64,000 nt of DNA from Betaproteobacteria bacterium (GCA_016720855.1 JADKJU010000002.1:620001-684000); one strand, 5' to 3'. Shown: positions 8,422 through 17,807, counted from the stretch's first letter. The notes: generated by a model not told the origin, from the letters alone. A program made the numbers and translations.

Positions 8422-8471
8422 ACTTTGCACGAGAAACAAGCAATGGCGGCAGCTTGTTTTCAGTGCAAAGT
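8422..8471. repeat. REP-like palindrome
   Basis: Two 20-base arms (8422-8441 and 8452-8471) are reverse complements at 17 of 20 positions around a 10-base loop; the right arm is followed by TCACCTGACCCC, the complement of the GGGGTCAGG often seen next to RAYT-mobilised REP sequences. It sits in the 79 bp between two convergent genes, where it could also stop transcription, although no T-run follows the stem. Confidence 0.6.
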
Positions 8472-8483
8472 CACCTGACCCCG

Positions 8484-9872
8484 TTATCTCTTCCAGGTCC
8501 ACTCCACGAGGGCGTCCAGCGCACCCTGCGCACGGTTGGCGTTGTCGTGGTTCACGATCATCACCACCACCCACCGCTCGCCCTTCGCGTCCATCACGAA
8601 GCCGGCCACGGCCTGCACGCCCGTGAGCGTGCCACCCTTGAGGTGGGCCTGGCCCGCGAACGAGCCTGTCTTCGACTTGAAGGTGCCGTCGACGGCAAAG
8701 AGCGAGAGCGACGAGACGAGTTCCGGCATCACGGGGCTCGCCCACGCGGCGCGCATGAGCGCGGCGAGCGATTCGGCGGAGATGCGCTCGGCGCGCGAGA
8801 GCCCCGATCCGTTCTCGAGCACGAGTCCCGGGACGGGCACTGCCTTGGCTGCGAGCCACTCCCGCACGATGCGCTCGCTCGCCGCCGCCTCGCCCGGCAA
8901 GCCCGTCTTCTGCGCCGAGAGGGTTAGGAAGAGCTGGCGCGCCATCACGTTGTTGGAGTACTTGTTGATGTCGCGGATGAGGGCAGCGAGCGGTTCCGAC
9001 TCGAAGCGGTGAAAGAGCACGGCATTGGCGGGTGCGGTGCCGGCGCGCACCTTGCCGCTGAACCGCCCCCCGGTCTCGCTCCAGATCCAGCGGAACGCGG
9101 CTTCGGCGTAGCGATCGGGGTCGAACACCGACAGCGGCCACGTCTTCTCGCCACATTCGGCGGGATACGTGCCCGAGAACACCACGGTGGCGAGCAGCCC
9201 GTGCTCCTCCACCTCCACCTTGAGCCCGCGCCGCCAGTTGTTGCACGGCTCCTTCACGAGCCTTGCGCGGCTCGCGATCTCCACGTTCGGGAAGTCGGGC
9301 TCGCCCACCACGCGCACGCCGGCCTCCTCGGGAACGAAGCGGAAGTCGATGGCCTTGAAGTTCACGAGCAGGGCGTCGGGCCCCACGTTGTAGGCACGAC
9401 GCGTCTCGCCGTCGAATTTCGCCGGGTCGTGCGCCACGGGCGCGAAGAACGAGCGGTCGAGGATCACGTCGCCACGGATATCGCGAAGCCCTCGGGCGCG
9501 AAGCTGCCGGACAAGCTGCCACAGGCGCTCGTAGGTGAGCTTGGGGTCGCCGCCGCCCTTGAGCACCAGGTCGCCCGCGAGCGTGCCCCCGGCCACTTCG
9601 CCGGTCACGAGGACATCGGTCTTGAAGGTGTAGGCGGGGCCCAGTAGGTCGAGGCCGGCGAAGGTCGTGACGAGCTTGATCGCGGAGGCGGGGTTCAGGG
9701 GCCGGGCCGCCTGGTGCGCCACGAGGCGCTTGCCGCCAGCCACCGGCTCGACCACTGCGCCCACGGCGGATTCGGGAACTCCTGCGCGGGCGAGCGCCTC
9801 GCGGACGGGGGCGGGCAGTTGCGCGGCGGCGAGGAAGGGCGCGAGAAGCAGGGCGGCGAGGGCCGGCCTCAT
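8484..9872 (-). CDS. dacB: D-alanyl-D-alanine carboxypeptidase/endopeptidase, PBP4 family
   Basis: Periplasmic serine enzyme that trims or opens peptidoglycan cross-links. 462 residues from ATG 9872; a signal peptide (about residues 1-17) ends AAA-Q. Penicillin-binding motifs: SAIK with nucleophile S63 and SNN at S306 are normal, but the third box, usually KTG, reads KGG (K412-G413-G414, in AHLKGGTLTG). The long insertion between motifs 1 and 2 is typical for class C PBPs. The start overlaps the bioA stop as ATGA, so the two are co-translated. The Thr-to-Gly change may lower activity. Confidence 0.9.
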   Translation of the reverse strand: MRPALAALLLAPFLAAAQLPAPVREALARAGVPESAVGAVVEPVAGGKRLVAHQAARPLNPASAIKLVTTFAGLDLLGPAYTFKTDVLVTGEVAGGTLAGDLVLKGGGDPKLTYERLWQLVRQLRARGLRDIRGDVILDRSFFAPVAHDPAKFDGETRRAYNVGPDALLVNFKAIDFRFVPEEAGVRVVGEPDFPNVEIASRARLVKEPCNNWRRGLKVEVEEHGLLATVVFSGTYPAECGEKTWPLSVFDPDRYAEAAFRWIWSETGGRFSGKVRAGTAPANAVLFHRFESEPLAALIRDINKYSNNVMARQLFLTLSAQKTGLPGEAAASERIVREWLAAKAVPVPGLVLENGSGLSRAERISAESLAALMRAAWASPVMPELVSSLSLFAVDGTFKSKTGSFAGQAHLKGGTLTGVQAVAGFVMDAKGERWVVVMIVNHDNANRAQGALDALVEWTWKR

Positions 9873-11230
9873 TCCGGATGACCCAATTCGTCGGCGATCG
9901 CGGTGCCGGCTTCCACGAGGACTGCGAAAGCCTCCTCGTCCGTCACGTAGGGCGGCATGAAATAGACGGTGTTGCCGATGGGGCGCAGGAGCGCGCGATG
10001 CCGCATCGCGATCTCGAAGGCGCGCTGCGAGAATTCCGGATCGACGGCCGCGACCTCGAAGGCCCAGATCATGCCCAGGCGCCGCCAGTTGCGCACCGCC
10101 GGGTGCTTCGCGAGCGGGGCCGCGATCGCGTCGAAACGCGCGGCCTTCACGCGATTGGCGTCGAGCACGCGCCCCTCTTCGAAGAGGTCGAGCACCGCGC
10201 ACGCCGCACGGCACGCGAGCGGGTTGCCGGTGTAGGAGTGGGAATGCAGGAACGCGCGGGCCGCCGAGTCGTCGTAGAAGGCGCCGTACACCTCGTCGGT
10301 CGACAGGACGCAGGACAGCGGAAGGTATCCCCCCGTGATGCCCTTCGACAGGCACATCAGGTCCGGGCCAGACTCTCCCCGCTCCTTCAGCAGGGAGGTC
10401 GGGGGTGAGGCAAACACCTGCTCCCACGCGAACATCGTTCCCGTCCGCCCGAACCCGGTCATGATCTCGTCGGCGATGAGAAGGATGCCGTGCTTCGTCG
10501 CGAGTTCCCGCGCGTGGCGCAGGAACAGCGGGTGGTACATGCGCATGCCGCTCGCCCCCTGCACCATCGGCTCGACGATGATCGCGGCGATGGAGTCCTC
10601 TTTCGACTCCAGCAGCTTCGCGAGCGCCTGCGCGGCCTCGATGGCGCTGTTCTCGCCCTGGAATTCCTTGCTGCCGGCGTGGCGCGCGGGAAACGGGGTG
10701 ACGAGGTTGCGGCGAAGCAACGCGGAATACGCCTCGCGGAACGCCGGCACGTCGGTCACCGAAAGCGCGCCGAGTGTCTCGCCGTGGTAACCGCCTTCGA
10801 GGTACACGATCTGGTTGCGGTCCGGCCGCCCGCGGTTGGCCTGGTAATGGCAGGCCATCTTGAGCGCGATCTCCGTGGCCGAGGCCCCGTCGGAGGCGTA
10901 GAAGGCGTGGCCGAGCCTGCCGGGCGCGAGCTTCGCCAGGCGTTCGGAGAGCTGCACGACCGGCTCGTGCGTGAACCCCGCGAGCATGGCGTGTTCCAGC
11001 GTTTCGAGCTGGCCGGCGATGGCCGCGTTGATGGCGGGATGCGAATGCCCGAACAGATTCACCCACCAGGAACTCACGCCATCGACGAAACGGTTTGCCT
11101 CGAAGTCCTCGAGCCACGCGCCGCTTGCGCGCGCCACCGGCACCAGCGGGAAGCGCTCGTGCTGCTTCATCTGCGTGCAGGGATGCCACACCGCGGCGAG
11201 GCTGCGGCGGACGATGTCGCGGTTGGCCAA
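9869..11230 (-). CDS. bioA: Adenosylmethionine-8-amino-7-oxononanoate aminotransferase
   Basis: Biotin synthesis: PLP enzyme that moves the amino group of SAM to KAPA to give DAPA. 453 residues from TTG 11230, chosen because the E. coli protein has a similarly short lead before WHPCTQM; no ATG is available. Seen: SSWWVNLFGHSHP, the PLP-region DGASATEIALKM, DEIMTGFGRTG, and the Schiff-base lysine K296 in CLSKGITGGYLP. Odd: residues about 272-286 (SPPTSLLKERGES) are encoded by a repeat that also occurs after groEL, an in-frame insertion in a loop just before the lysine strand. Co-translated with dacB; a 106-residue gene lies 8 bp upstream. Confidence 0.93.
   Translation of the reverse strand: MANRDIVRRSLAAVWHPCTQMKQHERFPLVPVARASGAWLEDFEANRFVDGVSSWWVNLFGHSHPAINAAIAGQLETLEHAMLAGFTHEPVVQLSERLAKLAPGRLGHAFYASDGASATEIALKMACHYQANRGRPDRNQIVYLEGGYHGETLGALSVTDVPAFREAYSALLRRNLVTPFPARHAGSKEFQGENSAIEAAQALAKLLESKEDSIAAIIVEPMVQGASGMRMYHPLFLRHARELATKHGILLIADEIMTGFGRTGTMFAWEQVFASPPTSLLKERGESGPDLMCLSKGITGGYLPLSCVLSTDEVYGAFYDDSAARAFLHSHSYTGNPLACRAACAVLDLFEEGRVLDANRVKAARFDAIAAPLAKHPAVRNWRRLGMIWAFEVAAVDPEFSQRAFEIAMRHRALLRPIGNTVYFMPPYVTDEEAFAVLVEAGTAIADELGHPE
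10373..10414. repeat. Dispersed 42-bp repeat, copy 1 (inside bioA)
   Basis: Begins CTCTCCCCGCTCCTTCAG and ends GGGTGAGGCAAA; it is imperfectly self-complementary and 37 of 42 bases match the copy at 16170-16211. It is read through in frame by bioA on the minus strand. Such CTCCTTCAG/GGGGGTGAG repeats look like REP-type palindromes. Confidence 0.7.
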
Positions 11231-11238
11231 GGGGCGGC

Positions 11239-11559
11239 TCAGCCGGCTACGAGGCGGTTGACCTGCGCGGCCAGGGCGCTGGTGGCCTCCGTAGCGAGCG
11301 AGCCGAGGCTGTCGCGGGGAAGCGACCCGGGTCCGTCGGACGACAAGTGGCACAACGCGGTGAACAGCGTCCGGATTTCCACGCTCGCCAGGGCGTCCCC
11401 CGTGCCCGCCACGTCGATCGTGGGGCCTTTCGTGTCGAGGGCGAGGCTTACGCCGGGCGCAAGGAGGTCAACGGAACCGTGCGCGTTCCAGTACTCGGTA
11501 AGCCGTTCGAGGATCAACCTCTCCAGCTCGCTCTTCTCTCTGGGTCCCAGCAGTGGCAT
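11239..11559 (-). CDS. Small protein of unknown function
   Basis: 106 residues from ATG 11559; no family recognised. The N-terminus (PREKSELERLILERLTEYW) looks like an amphipathic helix and the rest is mixed alpha/beta without cysteines, signal peptide or membrane segment, so a small cytoplasmic protein is likely. It ends 8 bp before the bioA start, which suggests one transcript with bioA and dacB. Codon use resembles its neighbours, supporting a real gene. Confidence 0.55.
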   Translation of the reverse strand: MPLLGPREKSELERLILERLTEYWNAHGSVDLLAPGVSLALDTKGPTIDVAGTGDALASVEIRTLFTALCHLSSDGPGSLPRDSLGSLATEATSALAAQVNRLVAG

Positions 11560-11780
11560 GTGTCCCGGACTCCTCGACGCGGCGGGTTTCCCGGCATTTT
11601 ATCCTGCCTTGGGCGGACTGCTGTGGAGCGAGTGCCTGGCGCTGGCATCCATCCAGCCCGAGTGCTAGCAACACGCGCCGGGAATTCCGTGCGAGAAAGG
11701 CTACGCGTACGCAGCCTGCCTCACCGGTAGTGATCGGTTTTTGCGGCCCCTTTCTTTCGAACCCGACGAGGAACCGGACC

Positions 11781-12413
11781 ATGCAACTGCTCGACCGCAT
11801 CGAGACGCAGCTCATCGCCAACCGCCTGCCGCTCGTGGGCGTGAGCGTGGCCGCGGTTCCCTGGGCCAACACGCCCTTTGTCCTCACGCTGCACTGGCAC
11901 GGCTTCGTCGAGACGAGGCTCGCGGACGTGACCGATGCGAACGTCGTCGCCTACCAGCCGGTGCCCAGCTCGGCGCTGCAGGTGAACGAGCGCTGGGATC
12001 GCCTCGAGGAGCTCGAGAACGCGGTGCTCGACGTGGCCTGGGAGCTGGGCTCGTGGGATCTGGCTCGCCGCGAGGCGCCCCCGTTCATTCGTCCCGGCTC
12101 GAGCGCACAGGAGTCCCTGGAGTGCATGGGCGCCTTCGGGAATCTCCCCATCACCCTCGAAGGCCAGTTGCCCATCGTGGCCGAGGTGCCGGACGGAGAG
12201 GAACTCATCGATGCCGCCGGGCGATCGGGCTACGTGCAGTGGATGTTCCGCCCTGTTCGCGGCGGCGTGTGGGCGGACATCGCGGACGATACGACCTTGC
12301 AGGAAGGCGGGTACCGCAATCCCCCCTGCCCGATGCTGGCGGCGCCGACGAGGCCCGGCGCAGCACGGCGCGTGGTGTACCAGTTCGGCCGGAGCGACAA
12401 GCTGGTGAGTTGA
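11781..12413 (+). CDS. Conserved-looking protein of unknown function
   Basis: 210 residues from ATG 11781 (weak GAGGAA-like site about 10 bp upstream). No signal peptide, no membrane helix and no motif I recognise. The C-terminal half is rich in aromatic and glycine residues (YVQWMFRPVRGGVW, GGYRNPPCPM), suggesting a compact beta-rich domain. The gene stands alone, divergent from the bioA group and followed after 66 bp by the GGDEF-like gene. The 221 bp upstream of it hold no gene that I can support. Confidence 0.55.
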   Translation: MQLLDRIETQLIANRLPLVGVSVAAVPWANTPFVLTLHWHGFVETRLADVTDANVVAYQPVPSSALQVNERWDRLEELENAVLDVAWELGSWDLARREAPPFIRPGSSAQESLECMGAFGNLPITLEGQLPIVAEVPDGEELIDAAGRSGYVQWMFRPVRGGVWADIADDTTLQEGGYRNPPCPMLAAPTRPGAARRVVYQFGRSDKLVS

Positions 12414-12479
12414 CCGCCGGCAGCTACCGGGGCGGCAACAATGTCATGATGCGGCTGGCATTTCCCTTCCAGGCGCCCC

Positions 12480-13313
12480 ATGTCCCTCACACCGGGTGAT
12501 CACGATCTGGTCATCGGCTCGTCGTGGTCTCTCGGCCAGCGATCGGGCCTGCTGTTGCTCGCGATGCTCGTGCCGGCCATCCTGCTGTTCGATTTCGTCT
12601 CCGGGAAAGGCGTTTCGCTGCAACTTTTCTACCTCGTTCCCGTCGGCATCGCGGCGTGGACCCTCGGGGCGCGTGCCGGCTACGCGATCGCGGCCGCCAC
12701 GGGCCTGTCGTGGGCATTCGTGGCCCTGGCCTCCCGGGGCATGGAAAGCACGCTCGGCGCCCTGGCGTGGGAAATCGGCTCGACCTTCGGCCTGTACCTG
12801 TTCGTGGCCCATGTCCTCACGCGTCATCGCAGGTTCATGGAAGGGCTTCGCGCGACGGCGCGGGTGGACGGCGAAACCGGCGCCCTGTCGCGCCGCGAGT
12901 TCGATCGGATCCTGGACTCCGAGGTGCGGCGCTCCCGGCGCTATCGCCGGCCGCTGGCGCTTCTGCTGTTCGACATCGCGGAGGTTCGCGGCCAGGCGGC
13001 CGGCCACCTGGCCGCTGCCGTCCGCTCGCTGCAGGCGCAAGCCCGCGAGGTGGACTCCGTGGCGAGAATCGCGGACCGGCACTTCGCGGTCCTCCTGATC
13101 GAATGCAAGGAGCCGGAGCCCACTCTCGTTTACGAACGGCTGCGCGATGTCCTGGTCACCAACCTGCGGCTTGCGGCGACGGACGTCGCTGCCGGGCTGG
13201 TCATCTACCGGGGCGCCTCCGTGATCTCCGGCGGCACTCTCCTGGCGCTGGCCGAGAGCCATGCCGCCCTGGCCAAGACCGGCACCGGATTCGCCGAAGC
13301 GCAGGCAGATTGA
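12480..13313 (+). CDS. Membrane protein with degenerate GGDEF domain
   Basis: 277 residues. About four transmembrane segments (residues 20-115, a MASE-like sensor region) are followed by a GGDEF-like domain: DGETGALSRREFDRIL is the usual entry into the fold and AVLLIE matches the strand after the active site. The signature itself is lost: where (G/R)GDEF should stand the sequence reads ADRHF (in RIADRHFAVLL), and the downstream region is shortened. It therefore very likely neither makes c-di-GMP nor binds it at an I-site; a sensory or scaffolding role is possible. Alone on its strand, convergent with the DUF3365 gene. Confidence 0.65.
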   Translation: MSLTPGDHDLVIGSSWSLGQRSGLLLLAMLVPAILLFDFVSGKGVSLQLFYLVPVGIAAWTLGARAGYAIAAATGLSWAFVALASRGMESTLGALAWEIGSTFGLYLFVAHVLTRHRRFMEGLRATARVDGETGALSRREFDRILDSEVRRSRRYRRPLALLLFDIAEVRGQAAGHLAAAVRSLQAQAREVDSVARIADRHFAVLLIECKEPEPTLVYERLRDVLVTNLRLAATDVAAGLVIYRGASVISGGTLLALAESHAALAKTGTGFAEAQAD

Positions 13314-13337
13314 CCGCTGCTGCGCCGGCCGCGGCGT

Positions 13338-13892
13338 TCAAAGGGGCTTTTTCAGCGTCATTGCGCCCCTGATCTCCTTCGTGCGGTAGCCCACGGCCTT
13401 GTCCTGCGGGTAGAGCGCGGCCAGCTTCTCGCGCACGGCGGGCTTCATCGCCGCAGGATCGCCATGACAGCCCAGGCAGAGCTCCTGGGTAGGCAACGCC
13501 TTCATGTAGCGGTAGGACTTCTGCCCGCCTTCGGCGACGACCTCACCCTTTTCGAGCGTGGCCGGGTTCTCGCCTGCCGCGGCACGACGGTCGAAGTCCT
13601 CGAGCACGGCGCGCTCCCAGGCGTCGGGAGTCGCCTTCGGGTTGCGGTTCTTCAGGCTCACGCGGCGCACGGCCCATCCCGATTCCTCGGAGGCCGCCTT
13701 CGCAAGTTGCGGCGCCTTGTCGCGACAGACCGAGATGGCGCCCTCCGGCCCGCCTTTCTCGATCTCGACGCTCAGGACGGCCAGCAGTTTTGGGGGCAGG
13801 GCGCCGGCGACCTTGCGGGCTTCCGGGAGGAGGTCGGAGGCGAATGCGGGGAGCGCGGCGAGCAGAACGGTGGCGAGCAGGGTCTTCTTCAT
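13338..13892 (-). CDS. Periplasmic c-type haem protein, DUF3365 family
   Basis: 184 residues with a clear signal peptide (residues 1-18, cleavage after AFA-S). A Tll0287-like/DUF3365 sensor domain holds a single haem motif CLGCH starting at C139, within LPTQELCLGCHGDP, a family hallmark. Such domains are found alone or attached to sensor kinases and are thought to sense redox state or gases through the haem. It stands alone, transcribed leftward, back to back with the groESL promoter region. Function beyond haem binding is not established. Confidence 0.82.
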   Translation of the reverse strand: MKKTLLATVLLAALPAFASDLLPEARKVAGALPPKLLAVLSVEIEKGGPEGAISVCRDKAPQLAKAASEESGWAVRRVSLKNRNPKATPDAWERAVLEDFDRRAAAGENPATLEKGEVVAEGGQKSYRYMKALPTQELCLGCHGDPAAMKPAVREKLAALYPQDKAVGYRTKEIRGAMTLKKPL

Positions 13893-14049
13893 GGCGGGGT
13901 CCGGGGGAGGGTCGAAAGGGGCCGCCTGGCACGCGACCCGGCGGCGCCTTCATCTGGCGCTCTCCACGCGGTGTCCGGCAATACCTCCTTTGAGCAACCC
14001 CACCAGCGACTGTGAGCGCACACTCCGAGCGTTCTGCAGCCTGCCGCTC

Positions 14050-14104
14050 TTGAACTTGGGCCGCAGCGGCCTTATTATTAGCACTCGCTGCGGGTGAGTG
14101 CTAA
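14050..14104 (+). promoter_or_regulatory. groESL promoter with CIRCE operator
   Basis: A sigma-70-type promoter, TTGAAC (14050-14055), 17-bp spacer, TATTAT (14073-14078), runs directly into a perfect CIRCE element: TTAGCACTC (14078-14086), nine bases, GAGTGCTAA (14096-14104). CIRCE is the binding site of the heat-shock repressor HrcA, so groESL here should be repressed by HrcA. Confidence 0.95.
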
Positions 14105-14180
14105 TGCCCGCCTTATTCGCGTCGGGGAGCCACTCCCTGAATGCCCTTCCGAAACACTCAGACAACCGAGGAGTCCAGCA

Positions 14181-14468
14181 ATGAAACTGCGTCCCCTGCA
14201 TGACCGTGTGATCGTCAAGCGCCTGGAAGAGGAGCGCAAGACCGCCTCCGGCATCGTGATTCCCGACACCGTCGCCGAGAAGCCCGACCAGGGCGAGGTG
14301 ATGGCGATCGGCCCCGGAAAGAAGAACGACGAGGGCAAGCTTTTCCCCGTCGACGTCAAGGTCGGCGACAAGATCCTCTTCGGCAAGTACTCGGGCACCA
14401 CCGTCAAGATCGACGGCGAGGAGCTGCTCGTGATGCGCGAAGAAGACATCATGGCCGTCGTGGCCTGA
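14181..14468 (+). CDS. groES: Co-chaperonin GroES
   Basis: Forms the heptameric lid of the GroEL folding chamber. 95 residues, the standard length; MKLRPLHDRVIVKRLE at the start and the mobile loop EERKTASGIVIPD are plainly conserved. The start at 14181 follows GAGG in CCGAGGAGTCC. It is first in the groES-groEL operon, 34 bp before groEL, under the CIRCE promoter at 14050. Confidence 0.98.
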   Translation: MKLRPLHDRVIVKRLEEERKTASGIVIPDTVAEKPDQGEVMAIGPGKKNDEGKLFPVDVKVGDKILFGKYSGTTVKIDGEELLVMREEDIMAVVA

Positions 14469-14502
14469 TCGCTTCCCCCCAATCATTCGAAGAGGAACAA
14501 CC

Positions 14503-16161
<1,659 letters not shown>

Positions 16162-16169
16162 CCCGCCTC

Positions 16170-16211
16170 CTCTCCCCGCTCCTTCAGGAGAGCAGTCGGG
16201 GGTGAGGAAAA
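16170..16211. repeat. Dispersed 42-bp repeat, copy 2 (after groEL)
   Basis: Same element as 10373-10414 (37 of 42 bases identical), here intergenic, between the groEL stop and its terminator. It starts CTCTCCCCGCTCCTTCAG and ends GGGTGAGGAAAA. Confidence 0.7.
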
Positions 16212-16213
16212 CG

Positions 16214-16239
16214 AAAGGCCCGCTTCGGCGGGCCTTTTT
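16214..16239 (+). terminator. Rho-independent terminator after groEL
   Basis: AAAGGCCCGC, loop TTCG-type, GCGGGCCTTTTT: a strong GC stem with a UUCG tetraloop and a T-run. Almost the same sequence ends the octahaem cytochrome operon at 23052. Confidence 0.93.
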
Positions 16240-16255
16240 CTTGTGCCCGCCGGGC

Positions 16256-17122
16256 TCAGCCGGTGCGGCCGTCGGGCAGCTCGCGCCGCAGGTAACCCAG
16301 CCTGCAGCTCTTTTCGAGCTTGCCGGCGAACTTCGGAAAGTCGAGCCCGTAGCGCGCGCGCATCGCCTTGGCTTGCCCGTCGATCCAGCGCCAGCGCGGC
16401 TCGAAGGCGGGGTCGCGGAAGGCGAAGGCGACATGGTTTCCGTCGTCCGCGATGGGGAGCAGGATCACGTTGCCGGCGAAGACGGTGCGGATCATGGCGA
16501 GGTGCGCGAGTCTCTCGGCCTTCTCGCCCACGAGGTTGGCCACCATCACGCCGCGCTTCGAGAGAATGCCGCGCACGTCCTCGTAGAATTCGCGCGTGCA
16601 CAGGGAGGGCGCAACGCCGTCGCGGTCGAAGGCGTCCACCAGCACGGCTTCGGGCTTTTCCTCGCACTGGGCAACGTAGCCTGCCGCGTCGGCCAGCGCC
16701 ACCGTGAAGCGCGCATCGTCCGGCGGGACCAGGAACTGGTCGCGGAACGCGAGGATGTCGGGGTCGATCTCGACCGCCGTGATGCGTGCGGCAGGCAGGT
16801 GCCGATGGCAATACTTGGCGAGCGAGCCTCCGCCCAGGCCCAGCAGCAGGATCGCGCGCGGGTCGGGCAGGAACAGCAGGAACCCCATCATCTTGCGGGT
16901 GTAGGCGAACTCGAGCGCGAAAGGATCCGCCAGCCGCATCTCGCTCTGGATGAAGGCGCGAGTGAAGTACAGGCAGCGCGCCCCGTCGTCCTCGATGACG
17001 AACGGCCTCGAATAGGTCCGGGCGAGCACGCGATCCAGTGTCGCTTCGCGGTCGCAGTCGTCCGCCTCGAGCAGGCGGATCACGCCGCCTTCGTTGGCGA
17101 AGGGGTTCGGCAGTTCCAGCAT
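16256..17122 (-). CDS. Spermidine-synthase-like methyltransferase-fold protein
   Basis: 288 residues; Rossmann-fold core with the nucleotide loop LLLGLGGGSLAKY (about residue 90), the acidic AVEIDPD strand (about residue 115) and VDAFDRDGVAP, the pattern of polyamine synthases. The N-terminal part keeps the YFTRAFIQSEMRLADP segment seen in short SpeE-like proteins. It lacks clear substrate-specificity motifs for putrescine, so aminopropyl transfer is only a possibility. Start ATG 17122 lies 4 bp after the antitoxin stop, which places this gene in the toxin-antitoxin operon or reads through from it. Confidence 0.75.
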   Translation of the reverse strand: MLELPNPFANEGGVIRLLEADDCDREATLDRVLARTYSRPFVIEDDGARCLYFTRAFIQSEMRLADPFALEFAYTRKMMGFLLFLPDPRAILLLGLGGGSLAKYCHRHLPAARITAVEIDPDILAFRDQFLVPPDDARFTVALADAAGYVAQCEEKPEAVLVDAFDRDGVAPSLCTREFYEDVRGILSKRGVMVANLVGEKAERLAHLAMIRTVFAGNVILLPIADDGNHVAFAFRDPAFEPRWRWIDGQAKAMRARYGLDFPKFAGKLEKSCRLGYLRRELPDGRTG

Positions 17123-17126
17123 CGGG

Positions 17127-17474
17127 CTACGCCGCCTGCAGCATGAACTCGACCTTGACTGCCTCGAAGGGAAATTCCACGCTTCCGTCCCCGGTTCGGT
17201 TCAGCACGCCGGCCTTCAGCAGCGCCGTTACGTCGCCGTGTACCGCCTTGACGTCGCGACCCACGCGCCGCGCTGCCTCGCGGATTGAAACGGGGCCGGC
17301 GCCGCACAGGGCCTTGAGAAGCTCCCATCGCTTGGCTGTCAGGACCTTCCAAAGCAACTCGGGAGTCGCGAACCCGATGCGTGCCTCGCGTTCGGCGCGC
17401 CCGGTCTTCATGGCGAGGGTCGCATCCTCCAGCGTCGTGGCCAGGGATCGAACTTCAAGAACGACGGTTTTCAC
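17127..17474 (-). CDS. HTH DNA-binding protein, probable antitoxin of TumE-type system
   Basis: 115 residues from GTG 17474, chosen because AGGTGG lies a few bases upstream; it overlaps the toxin gene's 3' end by 20 bp. The central part (KRWELLKALCGAGPVSIREAARRVGRDVKAVHGDVTALLKAGVL) is a winged-helix DNA-binding domain of the HVO_A0114/MarR-like kind found beside TumE toxins, with the recognition helix near VGRDVKAVHGDV. It would neutralise the toxin and repress the operon through the palindrome at 17752-17797. Roles are inferred from family and gene order. Confidence 0.72.
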   Translation of the reverse strand: MKTVVLEVRSLATTLEDATLAMKTGRAEREARIGFATPELLWKVLTAKRWELLKALCGAGPVSIREAARRVGRDVKAVHGDVTALLKAGVLNRTGDGSVEFPFEAVKVEFMLQAA

Positions 17475-17751
17475 GGTTCCACCTTTCAATGTCTGCGCGG
17501 AAGTCGGCCATCAACTTGCCGGGCGAGGAGAACGCATAGGATCGTTCGGCCCTGCCGAAGTGCCGATGATCGCCCTTGCCGCGTTCGTTGTCGTACAGCA
17601 CCACGCACTTGCCGGCGACGACATAGGCCAGCCTGCACTTGTAGCCACGTGTCGAGGGCTCCACCGGACGCGGAACGCGCCACAGGGCAATCTCGGCGAA
17701 GGCATCCTCCTCGAGAACGACGCGATGGAGGACCAGCGCGACGGCTTTCAT
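17455..17751 (-). CDS. tumE: Probable toxin, TumE family (DUF6516)
   Basis: 98 residues from ATG 17751. The sequence CRLAYVVAGKCVVLYDNERGKGDHRHF, with charged DNERGKGDHRH, is the typical core of the TumE/DUF6516 toxins, thought to act on RNA or translation. It is first in a tight leftward operon with the antitoxin. The predicted -10 (17759-17764) puts the transcript start at about 17752, so the mRNA would be leaderless or nearly so, and no ribosome-binding site is visible. Toxic activity is inferred from family only. Confidence 0.72.
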   Translation of the reverse strand: MKAVALVLHRVVLEEDAFAEIALWRVPRPVEPSTRGYKCRLAYVVAGKCVVLYDNERGKGDHRHFGRAERSYAFSSPGKLMADFRADIERWNRENRRS

Positions 17752-17797
17752 GTTGGAGAGAATAACAACACATCCAGGTGTTGTCAATTACTCCAAC
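17752..17797 (-). promoter_or_regulatory. TumE operon promoter embedded in nested palindrome
   Basis: Minus-strand promoter TTGACA (17787-17782), 17-bp spacer, TATTCT (17764-17759). Two perfect inverted repeats share the same centre (17774.5): inner arms ACAACAC/GTGTTGT (17765-17771, 17778-17784) and outer arms GTTGGAG/CTCCAAC (17752-17758, 17791-17797). The inner pair fills the spacer and the outer pair flanks the promoter, an arrangement expected for tight autorepression. Confidence 0.8.
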
Positions 17798-17807
17798 ACA
17801 GAGCCCT

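Noticed and set aside
11699..11716. Near-palindrome GGCTACGCGTACGCAGCC between divergent genes
   Set aside because: Short, GC-rich and not linked to promoter-like sequence; can arise by chance in this base composition.
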